Origin: JAAXXJ01 sp964412455
GTDB lineage: Bacteria > Nitrospirota > UBA9217
Assembly: GCA_964412455.1 (NCBI GenBank)
Contig: CAYPOT010000062.1
Span: 1 to 21,958 of the forward strand
Length of the DNA: 21,958 bases
Direction of reading: 5' to 3'
Part shown: one piece after another, positions 1-7,673 of the stretch
Position numbering within the stretch: position 1 is the stretch's first letter
How the letters are laid out: every line of letters begins with the position of its first letter
Notes under the pieces: model-generated
What the model was told of the DNA's origin: nothing
Seen by the model: the letters and a program-made list of their open reading frames with translations, nothing else
Databases searched by the model: none
Made by a program: the position numbers and the translations under genes

Positions 1-2574
1 GAGCGCGCGCAGTTTTTTGAGGGTCTCCAGTCCGCCCATGCCGCCCCGGATCGTCAGGTCCAGAATGACAACGTCGAAGGGTTTCCCTGATCGCTGCGCC
101 GCCTGATACTTTTCGACCGCCTCACCGCCGTGCGATGCGAACTCCACCTCATGCCCGAGTGCCATCAGGAGTTCCTTCGCCACATTACAGATGACCGGCT
201 CATCATCCATCACCAGGACCCGCGCCCGAGGTCCGGCAGCAGCAGCCGCTGCCGGCTTGACCTGCTCGTCGCGGGGTATCGCTCCCGTCGCGGGAAGATA
301 CAGCAGGAAGGTCGTTCCCTTGCCCACCTCGGACCTCACGTCGATCAACCCGTTGTGGTTCGCCATGATGGAATAGGATGTTGCCAGGCCCAGACCGCTC
401 CCCTTCTCCTTGGTCGTGAAATAGGGATCGAAGATCCGGAGAAGGTCCTTTTCCGGGATGCCGACGCCGCTGTCCGTGATCGCGATCTCGACATAAGGTC
501 CGTGCGCCAGGATCTGCGGAAGGTCGTTCGCCGGTGCGTGGACATTTCTCGCGGTGATCTCCACCCGGCCCCCTTCCGGCATCGCCTGTCCGGCGTTCAA
601 AACCATGTTCTGGACCACCTGCCCTATCTGACCTTCATCCGCGTCGACCCTCCAGAGTCCGTCACCGGCCTCCACGCGGTAGGCCGAGCGCGAACCGCTC
701 AGGGCGAACGTCGCGGCGCTCTCGATCACCGGCCGCGGATAGATCGGCCGCTTGACCGGCTTGCCACCCTTGGAAAACGTCAGGAGCTGGTTCGTCAGCT
801 TCACCGACAGGTTCAGCGCCTTCTCGGCATTATCGAGCGCGGCGACGCTCTTCTCCCGCTGTCCCGCGGTAAGCTTGGCAAGCGAGATGTAGCCGAGCAC
901 CCCCTGCAGCAGATTGTTGAAATCATGCGCGATGCCGCCGGCCAGCGTCCCGATGGACCGGAGCTTTTGGGTCTTGAGCCGCTCCTCCTCAAGCAGGCGC
1001 TTCTCCGTAATATTGCTGATCACCTCGATCGCGGAAAAGACCCAGCCATTATCGTTTCGGAGCGGATACGCCTTGTTCTCGACGTACACGATCTCTCCGG
1101 CCGGGCTGGAATGCATGTGGCTGACCGCGTGCGGCTGGCCGGTCTCGAACACGCGCCGGACCGCGCACACCACGCCCGCTTCGTGGCAGGGACGATGCAG
1201 CCGGTGGGACAGCTGATGACAGAATCCGCCGATCACCTCTTCGCGGCTCCTGTCCACCTGGAGGCAATATGCCGTGTTGGCCGTCAGGATACGGTAGTCC
1301 CGGTCGACCACGATGAACCCGTCGTCCACGCTGTTCAGGATGTTCCTGATGAACTCCTCGCTCTTGACGATCTTCTCTTCGGCCTGTTTGTGCTCCTCGA
1401 TCTCCCGGCTCAATCCCTCGTTCGCCAGCCGGAGGTCCGCGGTCCGCTCCTGGACCTGCTGAGCGAGGCTGTTTCTTGCCTCCTCCAGACGCCGTCGGGC
1501 ATTCGCAAGCCGCCGGTTGAGCCTGGCCACGTAAGCGGTCGCGGCCGCCATGACCAGCAGGGCCAGCAGGCTGAGGACGACCCAGTACCAGTACTGCCTG
1601 ACCGCCGCGGCAAGGGTGATCTTCCCGTAATCCTTGTAGGGCCCAATACGGAGTTCCTTCAGCAACGCATGCACCGGCTCGTAATCGAGCGGAACGGTCC
1701 AGCCGACGATCCTGCCGGCCTTTGCCGCCGGGCTGTCCGCGGGCATTTTGAGAAGCGCGATCACCGCGTTCTGGGCGAGATCGTCGTTCGTGCGCCGGAG
1801 CCTGGCAAAGGGCCACTCAGGATAGACCCTCGTGCTGAGCGCGTAGGGAAATCCCGGAACGTTCTGCGGATTCAGCACACGGAGCTTGTTCAGATCGATC
1901 TTCCCCGCCTCTGCCATGCGTTCGATCGTGTCCGTGCGCACGGTCCCCGCGTCCACCTTGCCGTTCAGGATGGCATACACAACGGCGTCATGAGTATCGC
2001 CGAATTGCAGGGGCTTGAAGTCGTGGTAGGGGTCGATGCCGTGGGCCTTCATCTCCCGCCATGCCACCCGCCATCCGCCGAGCGAGGTATCGTCAACACC
2101 CATGAAGGACCTGCCCTTCAGGTCGCCCAGGCCGTTGATATCCCTCCGGTCCGCCCGGCACAGGATCACGCCGCCGAAAACCGTGGAGCCTCCCGCGCGG
2201 CCCAGGTTCTGCAGGGTCGCCATCCTGCTGATCCCGTGCATCGCTTCGAGCTCAACGTAGATGGAGGTGTTTGCAAGTACAAAATCTACCTCTCCACGGC
2301 CGACCGCAGGGCCGATCTCACGGAAGTCCAGGGGAACGATCGAGAAGGAATATCCAGGAACAGCCCTGTTCAGGTACGCGGCGGTGGGGGTCCACATCTT
2401 CAGCGCTTCCTCATCGCCCCGGTACGCCAGGACGCCGATCTTGACCGACGGCAAGTCGCCGGAGGCCGTGGTGGGTACGGCCAGAGAGGAAAGGACCAGG
2501 GCAAGGACGACAACAAACGAACAGCGCTTCCCTGAAGCGGGACTACGGAGCCTTTGTAGAGGCAGCAGGTTCAT
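1..2574 (-). CDS. Hybrid sensor histidine kinase with PhnD-like periplasmic sensor (3' end cut by window)
   Basis: The frame is open for 858 codons from ATG 2574 to the left edge, so the C-terminus lies outside. Residues 1-38 look like a signal peptide. About 40-315 is a PhnD/phosphonate-binding-like periplasmic domain of the kind found in TtrS-type sensors, with the phrase VDAGTVRTD. A membrane segment lies near 328-350, a charged coiled coil near 355-405, and a PAS domain near 405-520. The HisKA box is GGIAHDFNN with phospho-acceptor H550. HATPase shows N660 in the N box, then DSGVGIP and GSGLGLA. A receiver domain follows with acidic pair D790/D791 and phospho-acceptor D839. The PAS domain has an unusual Cys/His cluster near 448-470. 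The protein should bind a small ligand in the periplasm and phosphorylate its own receiver. The ligand is unknown. Start choice is supported by GAGGG six bases upstream of the ATG and a promoter-like pair upstream. Confidence 0.9.
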   Translation of the reverse strand, partial: MNLLPLQRLRSPASGKRCSFVVVLALVLSSLAVPTTASGDLPSVKIGVLAYRGDEEALKMWTPTAAYLNRAVPGYSFSIVPLDFREIGPAVGRGEVDFVLANTSIYVELEAMHGISRMATLQNLGRAGGSTVFGGVILCRADRRDINGLGDLKGRSFMGVDDTSLGGWRVAWREMKAHGIDPYHDFKPLQFGDTHDAVVYAILNGKVDAGTVRTDTIERMAEAGKIDLNKLRVLNPQNVPGFPYALSTRVYPEWPFARLRRTNDDLAQNAVIALLKMPADSPAAKAGRIVGWTVPLDYEPVHALLKELRIGPYKDYGKITLAAAVRQYWYWVVLSLLALLVMAAATAYVARLNRRLANARRRLEEARNSLAQQVQERTADLRLANEGLSREIEEHKQAEEKIVKSEEFIRNILNSVDDGFIVVDRDYRILTANTAYCLQVDRSREEVIGGFCHQLSHRLHRPCHEAGVVCAVRRVFETGQPHAVSHMHSSPAGEIVYVENKAYPLRNDNGWVFSAIEVISNITEKRLLEEERLKTQKLRSIGTLAGGIAHDFNNLLQGVLGYISLAKLTAGQREKSVAALDNAEKALNLSVKLTNQLLTFSKGGKPVKRPIYPRPVIESAATFALSGSRSAYRVEAGDGLWRVDADEGQIGQVVQNMVLNAGQAMPEGGRVEITARNVHAPANDLPQILAHGPYVEIAITDSGVGIPEKDLLRIFDPYFTTKEKGSGLGLATSYSIMANHNGLIDVRSEVGKGTTFLLYLPATGAIPRDEQVKPAAAAAAGPRARVLVMDDEPVICNVAKELLMALGHEVEFASHGGEAVEKYQAAQRSGKPFDVVILDLTIRGGMGGLETLKKLRAL

Positions 2575-2598
2575 GCGGCGCCCTCGCGGAAATGGGTA

Positions 2599-2627
2599 AA
2601 GATAATGTACGTAATGCTGGAGTTCAA
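2599..2627 (-). promoter_or_regulatory. Candidate sigma70-type promoter of the hybrid kinase
   Basis: On the minus strand TTGAAC and TATCTT are separated by 17 bases (4/6 matches each to consensus). The predicted start site is about 18 bases before ATG 2574, leaving room for the GAGGG ribosome binding site. This is seen by eye only. Confidence 0.4.
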
Positions 2628-2878
2628 GTGTATCGTACGCTCTGACGATGCTTTCCCTGTCCGGAACTCCACCACCGGTAGAGCAGCAACGGAATGGTAC
2701 TGAGTATATAGGAAATCACTGGGAGAGGAAAGAACAACAGAAGGGTATTTTCAGGGGACACAAAGGTTGCAGAAAGTGGCGTTCACTTGGTTGTTGTAGT
2801 GATTAGCAGTACCTCAAACAGTTACAGGAGCGCGGGAAGGGTCCGGGAGAGAGCTGCGTCTGCTCTGACGAAAGAACA

Positions 2879-2921
2879 GCGGAAAACCGCAGGGCCGGCA
2901 GGATCGCCGGCCTTTTCTGTT
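2879..2921. terminator. Tandem hairpins, probable terminator after the HMA-like gene
   Basis: GCGG-AAAA-CCGC (2879-2890) is followed by a perfect 7-bp stem GGCCGGC/GCCGGCC (2893-2899 with 2906-2912) and TTTTCTGTTCT on the plus strand. The minus-strand gene ends at 2941, so the stem sits just past its stop. The T-tract is better on the plus strand, so it may act from either side. Confidence 0.5.
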
Positions 2922-2940
2922 CTCGGACCGGACCGTTCAC

Positions 2941-3162
2941 TCACGCGTGGCAGAGATGGTAGCCCAGCATCTCGACGGTCGACCGCGTCATGGCGTATAC
3001 CTGTTCATCGGGTATCTTCCGTTCATCGTACCGGATGCCGATATCGGCACGGTCCACCTCGATGGATTCCACACCCTCAAGACCGCCAAGGAACTTCCGA
3101 AGGGCGGTGCAGCTCTCCTCGCGCAGCACCGGTTCAACTTTTACATGCATGCTCATCATCAC
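2941..3162 (-). CDS. Small HMA-like domain protein lacking the CXXC metal motif
   Basis: This 73-aa protein has the beta-alpha-beta-beta-alpha-beta pattern of heavy-metal-associated (Atx1/CopZ) domains: a first strand, a helix ending LEGVESIEVD, a second strand pair, and a last helix ending EMLGY. The metal loop that is normally MXCXXC reads REESC, so only the second cysteine is kept and the first position is Glu. A further Cys lies three residues from the end (CHA). It follows the Cys-rich secreted protein by 47 bases and is probably cotranscribed. The frame opens with GTG 3162, followed at once by ATG at 3159 and 3156. GGAGG and AGAGG upstream serve any of these, so the exact start is uncertain. 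A role in metal binding is inference from the fold, and the lost Cys argues for altered or lost metal affinity. Confidence 0.65.
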   Translation of the reverse strand: MMMSMHVKVEPVLREESCTALRKFLGGLEGVESIEVDRADIGIRYDERKIPDEQVYAMTRSTVEMLGYHLCHA

Positions 3163-3209
3163 CTCTCACCTCCCTGATGAAGAATGGAGTGCCGTCCGGC
3201 GTTCAGGTC

Positions 3210-3692
3210 TTACCGGGACCTGACGACGAGCTTCGTCTCCTGCATGCCGCCGCAGCCGTTGGCGTCGAAGGGCATGCCGCATCGTCCCGTGTAACATGAG
3301 TCGCCCGTGAACCCGCCGGGATTGATGAAGGCAAGCCACTCCACCACCTTGTCCCGGAGCTGCGCCTCCGTGTACCCGAGCCTTGCCACCGCGTGGTTCG
3401 ACATACCCCAGACCGCCTTTGCCAGGTTGCAGTCGCAGCAGCAGGTCCGCATCGGCTTGTCGCTGCAGCAGGGCGCCGGAATGGCGTTCAGGGCCCGCGC
3501 CTTGACGATCTCCTGTTCCCGGGTCAGCTGAATGGAATGGTAATAGCCGATGAACGTCCGCGTCTGCGCATCCACATCGGTGAAGGTGAGAGCATCGGAC
3601 TGCGACGCATGGACCACGCCGATGCCCGCTCCCGGCGCCGCAATAATAGACACGACCGCACTAAGTATGACGACCAGCCAGAACTTTCTCAT
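3210..3692 (-). CDS. Secreted cysteine-rich protein of unknown function
   Basis: This 160-aa protein starts at ATG 3692, preceded by AGGAGG with a 7-base spacer. An upstream in-frame extension lacks such a site. Residues 1-30 form a Sec signal peptide (MRKFWLVV, then a long hydrophobic run ending near VHASQ). The mature part has a dense Cys cluster, PCCSDKPMRTCCCDCNLA, followed by the conserved-looking WGMSNHAV. A second cluster near the C-terminus includes DSCYTGRCGMPF and NGCGGM. Nine cysteines suggest metal binding or disulphide formation outside the cytoplasm. I recall loosely similar Cys-rich proteins beside metal-resistance genes, and the neighbouring HMA-like gene fits that, but the function is not established. 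The two genes probably form one transcript. Confidence 0.75.
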   Translation of the reverse strand: MRKFWLVVILSAVVSIIAAPGAGIGVVHASQSDALTFTDVDAQTRTFIGYYHSIQLTREQEIVKARALNAIPAPCCSDKPMRTCCCDCNLAKAVWGMSNHAVARLGYTEAQLRDKVVEWLAFINPGGFTGDSCYTGRCGMPFDANGCGGMQETKLVVRSR

Positions 3693-4063
3693 GATCGTTC
3701 CTCCTTGTCTAATATCCTGCAAATTCTGGGCTATCGAGGCTTTCAAATAACGTTCTGAAAGTATGGCCCTTTCTGCCCCGGCCGGGGCCGCGCGTGAAGC
3801 GTATGGGTCAATGACTGTAGGATATGGTGCAGAGAGGAAGCGAAGAGAGACAAGGATGTGTGCAACTACGGGTCCCGGAAGACAACAGCACCCTCACCCC
3901 TGCCCCTCCCCCTCAGGGGGAGGGAAAAAGGGTGGGGGTTGTTCTTGTCGGGACACACAGATGAACAGGGAAAGAGCATGTGGACACGGAAGAAGCAGAT
4001 CAAGCAGCGTATGATAATGGCGGATAAAGACCGTTCTCTTCTTGAAGAGCCTTCATTGAATAA
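3693..4063. other. Intergenic region with a GC-rich palindrome
   Basis: This 371-bp gap lies between the Cys-rich protein and the nitroreductase. Apart from the palindrome at 3891-3938 I see no feature. Short plus-strand frames here have no ribosome binding site. Confidence 0.6.
3891..3938. repeat. REP-like GC-rich palindrome
   Basis: An inner perfect 10-bp stem CCCTCCCCCT/AGGGGGAGGG (3904-3913 with 3915-3924) is flanked by an outer 9-bp stem CCCTCACCC/GGGTGGGGG with one mismatch. This form is common as a dispersed intergenic repeat in environmental bacterial genomes. No second copy is visible in the window. Confidence 0.65.
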
Positions 4064-4693
4064 TCAGATCGCCCGTAAGATATCATCCAGGGCCTTTCGC
4101 TGTCTGGCAGGCGGTTGTTCATCCGGCGCACCGACCGGCAGCAAAGCCGCGATGAACTTCTCCTTGCCATAGCCGAGCACTTTTTCAAAGGCCTCCTGTG
4201 CAACGAGCGGGCCGGTCATCCAGCAGGAACCGTAGCCGAGCGCATGGGCCGCAAGAAGCATGTGTTCGATGGCCGCGGCAACGCTCTGGAGCCCCGGGTT
4301 CGGGCGGAGGCGCATGATCTCATCGGCGCTGTATCCCATTCGCGCCAGGAGCTTGTTCGATGACGCGTCGCAGGACTCCATGAAAACCGCGATAACCACC
4401 GGCGCTCTCTCGAAGAAGGTGTAGTACGTCGCCTTGTACGCGGCCAGCCGCTGCGCCTGCTTCTCGTTCTCGGCATGCGGGATCATGCGGTCTACCTGCT
4501 GCCGCACCGCTTCGGCCATCTTTTTGACCGTTCCTTTGTCCTTGATCACGAGGAAACTCCAGGGCTGCGTGTTGTTCGCCGACGGCGCGAGGCGGCCCGC
4601 TTCGAGGATCTTCCGGATGTCCTTGTCGGGCACCGGCGTCTCTTTGAAGCGGCGGATGCTTTTTCTTCCTGCAATGGCGTCAAATAGGTCCAT
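4064..4693 (-). CDS. Nitroreductase family protein (FMN-dependent)
   Basis: This 209-aa protein is of usual length for the nitroreductase family. It shows the N-terminal FMN-binding signature RKSIRRFKETPV, the motif LAPSANNTQPW near residues 36-46, and the C-terminal GYGKEKFIAALLPVGAP typical of this fold. These enzymes reduce nitro groups, quinones or similar electron acceptors with NAD(P)H through FMN; the substrate cannot be read from sequence. ATG 4693 is preferred because AGGAGG lies 9 bases upstream. GTG 4699, two codons earlier, would be only 3 bases from it. The gene appears monocistronic, with 300-bp gaps on both sides. Confidence 0.88.
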   Translation of the reverse strand: MDLFDAIAGRKSIRRFKETPVPDKDIRKILEAGRLAPSANNTQPWSFLVIKDKGTVKKMAEAVRQQVDRMIPHAENEKQAQRLAAYKATYYTFFERAPVVIAVFMESCDASSNKLLARMGYSADEIMRLRPNPGLQSVAAAIEHMLLAAHALGYGSCWMTGPLVAQEAFEKVLGYGKEKFIAALLPVGAPDEQPPARQRKALDDILRAI

Positions 4694-4999
4694 CTTCACG
4701 CTCCTCCTGGATCAGCAATTGAGAACGAAACCTTGCGAAAAGGATCTCACGATTCTTCCCAACCCGGACAAGCCGGTACAAAAACCTGCCGCAAAGACAC
4801 GAAGAGATGCCTGAGTGTTCTTGTGGTTTGACATGCTCACTATTTTCCATGAAGTTCTTTGCGTCTTGGCGCCTTCGTGGCGACACATTCCTTGCCATTC
4901 TGCGTAGAATTTGATCTTTTATAATAAAACAGTCGTCCTCGGATAATTTCAATAACCATCGCGATGTGCTTGCCAGATGTGCATGGCCGCGGAAGAGCC
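4694..4999. other. Intergenic region with a dispersed-repeat-like inverted pair
   Basis: This 306-bp gap holds the repeat-like segment at 4788-4890. I see no supported gene. Upstream of the nitroreductase I find no convincing promoter hexamers. Confidence 0.5.
4788..4890. repeat. Inverted-repeat segment with GCAAAGAC / TCTTTGCGTC ends
   Basis: CGCAAAGACACGAAGA at 4791-4806 is opposed by TTCTTTGCGTCTTGG near 4857-4871, followed by CGCCTTCGTGG. The wording resembles a small dispersed repeat often seen between genes in environmental genomes. The match is imperfect and there is no second copy here. Confidence 0.35.
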
Positions 5000-6826
5000 T
5001 CACGAGGTAAGCGGCAGGGCAATCGTGAAGACACTTCCTCTCCCAAGCGTGCTCTCGGCCCATATCCTGCCGCCGTGGAACTCGACGATCTGGCGCGCTA
5101 TGGCAAGACCAAGCCCTGTGCCCTCTGTTATGTCAGTGAGCTGATCGCCTGATCGATGGAACTTCTCAAATATCAGATCGAGGTCCTCTGGCGGGATCCC
5201 CATGCCGGTATCCGAGATTTCTACGATGATCTGGGCACGAGGAGCTGTTTCCTGGCGCACCACGACAGCGATAGCGCCTCCCCTTGGGGTAAACTTGACG
5301 GCATTGGAGAAGATATTTGTCACGACCTGGAGAAGGCGATCATGGTCTCCGGAAAAAGGAGTGAGCGGCGAGTTGAACGCCGTCGTCAGGTGGAGCTCTT
5401 TTTCCTCAAAAAGCGGCCCCATGTTCGCGATGGCCTTCCGGATAATGTCTTCAAGGGACACGCTGGTGAACCTAAATACCATCGAACCTGATTCGATCCG
5501 TGAAAGGTCGAGAAGATCGGATATGAGGAGCGAAAGACGATCCGTCTCGACGTTGACGGTGTTCATGATCTTCGCTTTCTGCTGTTCCGGCATGTCCGGC
5601 TTCATGACGATCAGCTCGACGAACGCCTTGATGGTCGTGAGCGGCGTGCGAAGTTCGTGGGAAACAACGGAAATAAAATCGGATTTCATTTTATCGAGCG
5701 CCTGCAGCTTCTCGTTCGCCACTTGCAGCTGCGCAATAAGCCTGTCCCGTTCCTGCTCGCCGCGCTTGCGCTCGGTGATGTCGCTCACGACGCATACAGT
5801 GGCCAGCGGTTCGCCGTGCGGGTTGCGCATGATCGAAGCGGACAGCGTGAGCGTCCGGGGAACGCCTTCAGCCGAAGGGCAACTCACTTCCACGTTCCGG
5901 ACCGCGCCCTTTCCGACGATCGATTCAAGCTGTTCTGCAAATTCCCCGCAGGGGGACATGCTCTCTGCAGGCCGTTTGCCGAGGAGGTCCTGGTCGCGAC
6001 AGCCGAGCAGGCTGCACGTTGCCTGATTCACCAGTCTGACGATCTTGTCCGTATCGAGCACGATCAACGCTTCGTCCATGGTATCGATGATCTCCCGGGC
6101 GGCAAAAGCCGGGGTGATGTCCACGAGGCGGTACCGCCATATCGCCCGCGAGACGAGGATGAGCATGCAGATCATGGGGACGGAACTCATGGGGTAATAG
6201 GGGACCCCGATGGCGGGAAGAAAGTCGAGCGTACCCAGGTAGCCGATGCTGAGGGCGATGAGGAACGCCTTTGCCCGGCGATGCCTGGTGGTATCCTGCC
6301 CTGATCTTCTGTATTCGATCCAATACAGCCTGAGCGTCGCGACCGTCATCGCGAAAAAATAGCCCATGAACAAGAAGGAAGGCCACCGGAATTTCAGAAA
6401 GATGCCCCAGGAGTAGTGGTAGAACCCGTCAAACAGAACATTGGTCAGCAGGGTCACGGCCAGGAAGATCGCGGAAGCCGTCCACGCGAGCTGGACAAGC
6501 CGGCGGTCCCGGTCGTCCGTCTGCATCACAACGACCGTAAAATGATACAAAGCCGCGGGGATAACCGTGACGCTCGCGCTGGCAAAGGTCATCCATCGGT
6601 AGGCCATCGCCTCCGACGACATGAGCAAGGCCATGGCAGCGCAGAACATCCAGGCTGAGGCGGCCAGGGTATACGCAAGATACAGCAAGCTGACGCGTGA
6701 ACCATTCTCGCGGACAACAACGATCACGCCAAGGAACAGAATGGCAATAGCGGTGACGAGCGGGGGGATGGCATGGATCGAAAAGGAATACTGGGATGGA
6801 GTAAATAGTACGGTCAAATCTTCCAT
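5000..6826 (-). CDS. 7TM-type sensor histidine kinase with PAS domain
   Basis: This 608-aa membrane kinase has about seven hydrophobic segments in residues 15-230, matching the histidine-kinase N-terminal 7TM region and ending in the linker RYRLVDITPAFAAREII. A PAS domain follows at about 245-355, with the usual ITERKR exit. A coiled linker leads to the HisKA box SHELRTPLT with phospho-acceptor H390. HATPase shows N508 in the N box, DTGMG at 539-543, the F box near 552-558, and GTGLGLA at 569-575. No receiver domain is fused and no response regulator gene is adjacent, so the partner is elsewhere. ATG 6826 gives a complete first membrane segment. The ribosome binding site is weak (AGAAGG about 12 bases upstream). 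A promoter candidate lies at 6906-6934. Confidence 0.92.
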   Translation of the reverse strand: MEDLTVLFTPSQYSFSIHAIPPLVTAIAILFLGVIVVVRENGSRVSLLYLAYTLAASAWMFCAAMALLMSSEAMAYRWMTFASASVTVIPAALYHFTVVVMQTDDRDRRLVQLAWTASAIFLAVTLLTNVLFDGFYHYSWGIFLKFRWPSFLFMGYFFAMTVATLRLYWIEYRRSGQDTTRHRRAKAFLIALSIGYLGTLDFLPAIGVPYYPMSSVPMICMLILVSRAIWRYRLVDITPAFAAREIIDTMDEALIVLDTDKIVRLVNQATCSLLGCRDQDLLGKRPAESMSPCGEFAEQLESIVGKGAVRNVEVSCPSAEGVPRTLTLSASIMRNPHGEPLATVCVVSDITERKRGEQERDRLIAQLQVANEKLQALDKMKSDFISVVSHELRTPLTTIKAFVELIVMKPDMPEQQKAKIMNTVNVETDRLSLLISDLLDLSRIESGSMVFRFTSVSLEDIIRKAIANMGPLFEEKELHLTTAFNSPLTPFSGDHDRLLQVVTNIFSNAVKFTPRGGAIAVVVRQETAPRAQIIVEISDTGMGIPPEDLDLIFEKFHRSGDQLTDITEGTGLGLAIARQIVEFHGGRIWAESTLGRGSVFTIALPLTS

Positions 6827-7206
6827 TGCGGCGTCAGGCCTTCTCTCTCTCCAAGCTGCTGATTGTTGAGCAATGCGTCTTCACGCGCACTGCCGTCTGA
6901 TGATGAGTATAAACGTATTTTTTCACGGCAGCAATGACCTTTTTCTTTTGTCTGCATTTATTCTGGATCATATGTTTCGTGGATCCAGGAGCGAGCGCGA
7001 TCCCCGAAGCCTGCTGCGGGGTTAACAAGCGATTATAATAGAAAGTGCTTCCTTGAGGATCAAAGGCTCCCTGCAGCTGCAGGAACAGGGCGTTTGGAGG
7101 CCCCGTAAGGGAGGTCGCCTGACAGACTGCGCCAGGGCATTCGATGTGAAGAGGATGGACCATGGACCGAAGAGAGCGGAAACGACACGATGACAAAAAG
7201 GAGACG
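6827..7206. other. Intergenic region upstream of the 7TM kinase
   Basis: This 380-bp gap carries a promoter candidate at 6906-6934. A 120-codon minus-strand frame at 6834-7196 has an unprotein-like composition, no domain and no good ribosome binding site, so I do not call it. Confidence 0.55.
6906..6934 (-). promoter_or_regulatory. Candidate sigma70-type promoter of the 7TM kinase
   Basis: TTGCTG and TATACT (5/6 at the -10) are spaced by 17 bases on the minus strand. The predicted transcript would have a leader of about 73 bases before ATG 6826. Confidence 0.4.
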
Positions 7207-7416
7207 CTACCCTTGATGGTTCCCTGTTCCCTTCCCCGCGATGATGAGCCGCACGATCTTGCCGAGAACCGTTACCCCCAGGACAACGCCGGTAACGATC
7301 GCGAGGACAATGGCGATAAAAAGAGTCAGTTTGAAGACCAGGAGAAACAGAGGAAGCAATAATGCGCAGAGGAGTATCGTCAGGCAGCCTGTGGCAAAAT
7401 CTTTTGATTCCAGCAT
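7207..7416 (-). CDS. Small membrane protein of unknown function
   Basis: This 69-aa protein is almost wholly hydrophobic between residues 10 and 60 and could form two transmembrane helices. A short polar N-terminus (MLESKDFATGC) and a Gly/Asn-rich tail frame them. AAGGA lies 8 bases before ATG 7416, and an extended -10 promoter lies about 50 bases upstream, so the frame is probably real. No family is recognised. The gene stands alone between two kinase genes. Confidence 0.6.
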   Translation of the reverse strand: MLESKDFATGCLTILLCALLLPLFLLVFKLTLFIAIVLAIVTGVVLGVTVLGKIVRLIIAGKGTGNHQG

Positions 7417-7464
7417 AAAGGTCGTCCTTTCCCTTTTCCCCTTTTTGTGGGGGCTCGTGTGTGA

Positions 7465-7473
7465 ATTATAACA
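7465..7473 (-). promoter_or_regulatory. Extended -10 promoter of the small membrane protein
   Basis: TGTTATAAT is a perfect extended -10 (TGnTATAAT) on the minus strand. No good -35 is seen at 17 bases, which an extended -10 does not require. The leader would be about 42 bases. Confidence 0.5.
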
Positions 7474-7673
7474 GAAGAGAGCTGAGGAAGAAAGAGGTGA
7501 TCACGAGGAGCAGAAGGGAGAATATGAATGCAGAGGACCTGAGATATTTCTGAATATCCGGGAAGTAAGGCAACGTCATACAGCATAGACCCGGCCAAGG
7601 AGGCATGGTTGTTCATTCCGCGAGCCGAAATGTATTCTCCCTCTCACCGTGTCACCGCGTCCCCGTGCCGGCC

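Larger units (their letters stand above)
2575..2940. other. Intergenic region without a supported gene
   Basis: This 366-bp gap separates the hybrid kinase from the HMA-like gene. It holds the kinase promoter candidate on its left and a double hairpin on its right. Open frames here have no ribosome binding site and no recognisable protein. Confidence 0.6.

Noticed and set aside
130..2535. An 801-codon open frame on the plus strand
   Set aside because: It is the antisense shadow of the hybrid kinase; its translation has no domain and the minus frame shows all kinase motifs in order.
4020..4063. CTCTTC/GAAGAG hairpin after the nitroreductase stop as a terminator
   Set aside because: The stem is only five base pairs and no T-run follows on the minus strand.
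6834..7196. A 120-codon minus-strand frame before the 7TM kinase
   Set aside because: No ribosome site, no domain, unusual residue use; it ends just before the kinase start by chance.
7638..7670. CACCGTGTCACCGCGTCCCC low-complexity stretch after the His-less kinase
   Set aside because: Looks like a dispersed simple repeat, but only one copy is visible and no stem-loop with T-run is present.
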